Source: an uncultured Pseudomonadota bacterium (GTDB lineage Bacteria; Pseudomonadota; Gammaproteobacteria; Burkholderiales; Usitatibacteraceae). From it: a stretch of DNA of 6,170 bases. The notes beneath the pieces were generated by a model. The model did no database searches and was not told where the DNA came from. It was given only the letters and a program-made list of their open reading frames with translations. Where the stretch lies: contig CALEJW010000089.1 in the NCBI GenBank assembly GCA_937898635.1, positions 1 through 6,170 of the forward strand, written 5' to 3'. Positions 5,129-6,170 of the stretch are shown here, piece after piece. How positions within the stretch are numbered: the first letter of the stretch is position 1; each line of letters opens with the position of its first letter. A program made the position numbers and the translations under genes.

Positions 5129-6170
5129 CGAATCGCCTTTCCGCTTTCGCCTTCCGGCAGGGCCCCCGGCGCCTCCCGGCCGTAGCTGTCGTGGAACCGC
5201 ACGATATCATCCTCGCCGAGGTAATCCCCGCTCTGCACCTCGATCAGCACCAGGGGAATCACCCCGGGGTTCTCGAGGCGGTGCTTGCGGCCCGCGGGGA
5301 TGTAGGTGGACTGGTTCATGTCGAGGAGCATCTCGTCCTCGCCGTTGAGTATCCTCGCCATGCCGTGCACGACCACCCAGTGCTCGCTGCGGTGGTGGTG
5401 CAGCTGCAGCGAGAGCGAGGCGCCCGGGCGCACCTCGATGCGCTTGATCTTGAAGCCGCTTCCCTCCTCGAGCACCGAGTAGGTGCCCCAGGGCCGGTGC
5501 ACGGTGCGGTGGAGCCGGTAGGCGTCGTGGCCGCGCGACTTGAGCTGGGCGTAGATGTGGCGCACGTCCTGGGCCCGGCCGCGATCGGCCACGAGGACCG
5601 CGTCGGGCGTGTCCACGACGATCAGGTTGCTCACGCCCACGACGCCGATCATGCGGCCGTCGCTCTGGACGAAGCAGTCGGCGGTGTCGTGCAGGAGCGC
5701 CGTCCCCTGGACGCGGTTGCCGCGGGCGTCGGGCGCGGACAGCGCGCCCACCGCGTCCCAGGAGCCGATGTCGCTCCAGCCGATGCTGCACGGCACGACG
5801 GCGAGCTTGCGCGACTTCTCCATGACGGCGTAGTCCACGGAGATCTCCGGCACTTCCGCGAGCGTGCCGCCGTGGAGCTCGACCTGGGTGAGCCCCTCGC
5901 CGTCCACGCGCCGGGAGAGGGAAAGGCAGGCCCGCGTGGCCTCGAGGACCTCGGGGCAGCACGCCGCCATCTCGGCGAGCATCGTGCCCGCCGTGAAGCA
6001 GAACATGCCGGAATTCCAGAGGAAGTCGCCGGAGGCGAGATACGACTGCGCGAGCGCGAGCGTGGGCTTCTCGACGAAGCGCGTGACGCGCTCGCCCTCG
6101 GCCTGGAGGTAGCCATAACCCGTCTCCGGTCCCCGCGGCTGCATGCCGAAGGTGACGAGCCGCCCTTGCC
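5125..6170 (-). CDS. manC: Mannose-1-phosphate guanylyltransferase / mannose-6-phosphate isomerase (ManC/AlgA/XanB type), 5' end outside window
   Basis: The visible 347 codons cover about the last 70% of a protein that is usually near 470-485 residues. An in-frame ATG at 6142-6144 is not the start: the frame stays open to the right edge and the residues before it (GRLVTFG) continue the conserved block leading into PETGYGYL. The nucleotidyltransferase part shows FVEKP (6064-6078), WNSGM (6004-6018), SVDYAVMEKS (about 5812-5841) and GWSDIGSW (5758-5781), which belong to the GTP/mannose-1-phosphate site. The C-terminal cupin isomerase domain begins near RPWGTY (5479-5496). It carries QLHHHRSEHW (5377-5406), the metal-binding histidine motif of type II phosphomannose isomerases, then STYIPAG and HRLENPG. 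Both half-enzymes therefore look intact, making mannose-1-phosphate (with a phosphomannomutase encoded elsewhere) into GDP-mannose in the cytoplasm. As the first visible gene of the operon it implies a mannose- or GDP-mannose-derived sugar (for example fucose or rhamnose) in the polymer. Confidence 0.95.
   Translation of the reverse strand, partial: QGRLVTFGMQPRGPETGYGYLQAEGERVTRFVEKPTLALAQSYLASGDFLWNSGMFCFTAGTMLAEMAACCPEVLEATRACLSLSRRVDGEGLTQVELHGGTLAEVPEISVDYAVMEKSRKLAVVPCSIGWSDIGSWDAVGALSAPDARGNRVQGTALLHDTADCFVQSDGRMIGVVGVSNLIVVDTPDAVLVADRGRAQDVRHIYAQLKSRGHDAYRLHRTVHRPWGTYSVLEEGSGFKIKRIEVRPGASLSLQLHHHRSEHWVVVHGMARILNGEDEMLLDMNQSTYIPAGRKHRLENPGVIPLVLIEVQSGDYLGEDDIVRFHDSYGREAPGALPEGESGKAIR
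5136..5142 (-). promoter_or_regulatory. Shine-Dalgarno-like sequence for kpsE inside the end of manC
   Basis: The minus strand reads GGAAAGG, ending 7 bases before the kpsE ATG (5128-5126). It lies within the last codons of manC. Together with the ATGA overlap it supports this start over an internal one. Confidence 0.6.

Noticed and set aside
3275..5185. A 636-codon open frame on the + strand, opposite kpsM, kpsE and the end of manC
   Set aside because: Its translation is His/Arg/Glu/Ala-rich low-complexity sequence with no recognisable domain, and it lies antisense to well-supported genes. In GC-rich DNA with few A/T third positions such antisense frames stay open by chance.
3183..5210. In-frame upstream extension of kpsT, which would give a 901-residue protein
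   Set aside because: The extension is an out-of-frame reading of kpsM and kpsE. KpsT homologues are about 220 residues and the ATG at 3182 gives exactly that.
6142..6144. ATG as the true start of manC
   Set aside because: It lies inside the conserved segment TFGMQPRGPETGYGY; the nucleotidyltransferase N-terminus, with its signature glycine-rich loop, must lie beyond the right edge.

Overview
The window is a very GC-rich (roughly 70% by eye), gene-dense stretch of bacterial chromosome. Codon third positions are almost all G or C. The gene content (ManC plus a KpsE/KpsM/KpsT-type exporter) points to a Gram-negative bacterium, probably a high-GC proteobacterium. The sequence alone does not let me name a genus.

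Layout: the left edge (2-262, + strand) holds the last 86 codons of an adenylylsulfate (APS) kinase, cysC or the kinase half of a cysNC fusion. It converges, with only 9 bases between stop codons, on a six-gene block that fills the rest of the window on the minus strand. In transcription order (right to left) this block is manC (5' end outside the window, 5125-6170), kpsE (3989-5128), kpsM (3179-3970), kpsT (2505-3182), a GT4-type glycosyltransferase (1018-2508) and a class I SAM-dependent methyltransferase (272-1018). Three of the five junctions are 4-base stop/start overlaps and one is a 1-base overlap. The only spaced junction, kpsE to kpsM, is 18 bases and carries a strong Shine-Dalgarno sequence. 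This is clearly one operon whose promoter lies beyond the right edge.

How the genes work together: ManC makes GDP-mannose, the likely sugar donor. The GT4 enzyme would transfer a sugar onto the growing glycan, and the methyltransferase may methylate it or another small precursor. KpsM and KpsT form the inner-membrane ABC exporter and KpsE is its periplasm-spanning co-polymerase/adaptor. The block is therefore part of an ABC-transporter-dependent (group 2/3-like) capsule or surface polysaccharide locus. The outer-membrane partner (KpsD/CtrA/Wza-like), the lipid-linker enzymes (KpsC/KpsS-like) and further glycosyltransferases are not in this window. The APS kinase next door could supply PAPS for polysaccharide sulfation or could simply belong to a separate sulfate-assimilation operon.

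I see no RNA genes, mobile elements, CRISPR arrays, large repeats or long non-coding stretches. I do not see a previously undescribed system. The points worth a second look are the TTG start and in-frame amber junction of kpsM, the extended N-terminal half of the glycosyltransferase, the Pro/Ala-rich insert in the methyltransferase, the variant ABC signature of KpsT, and the cysC-capsule adjacency.
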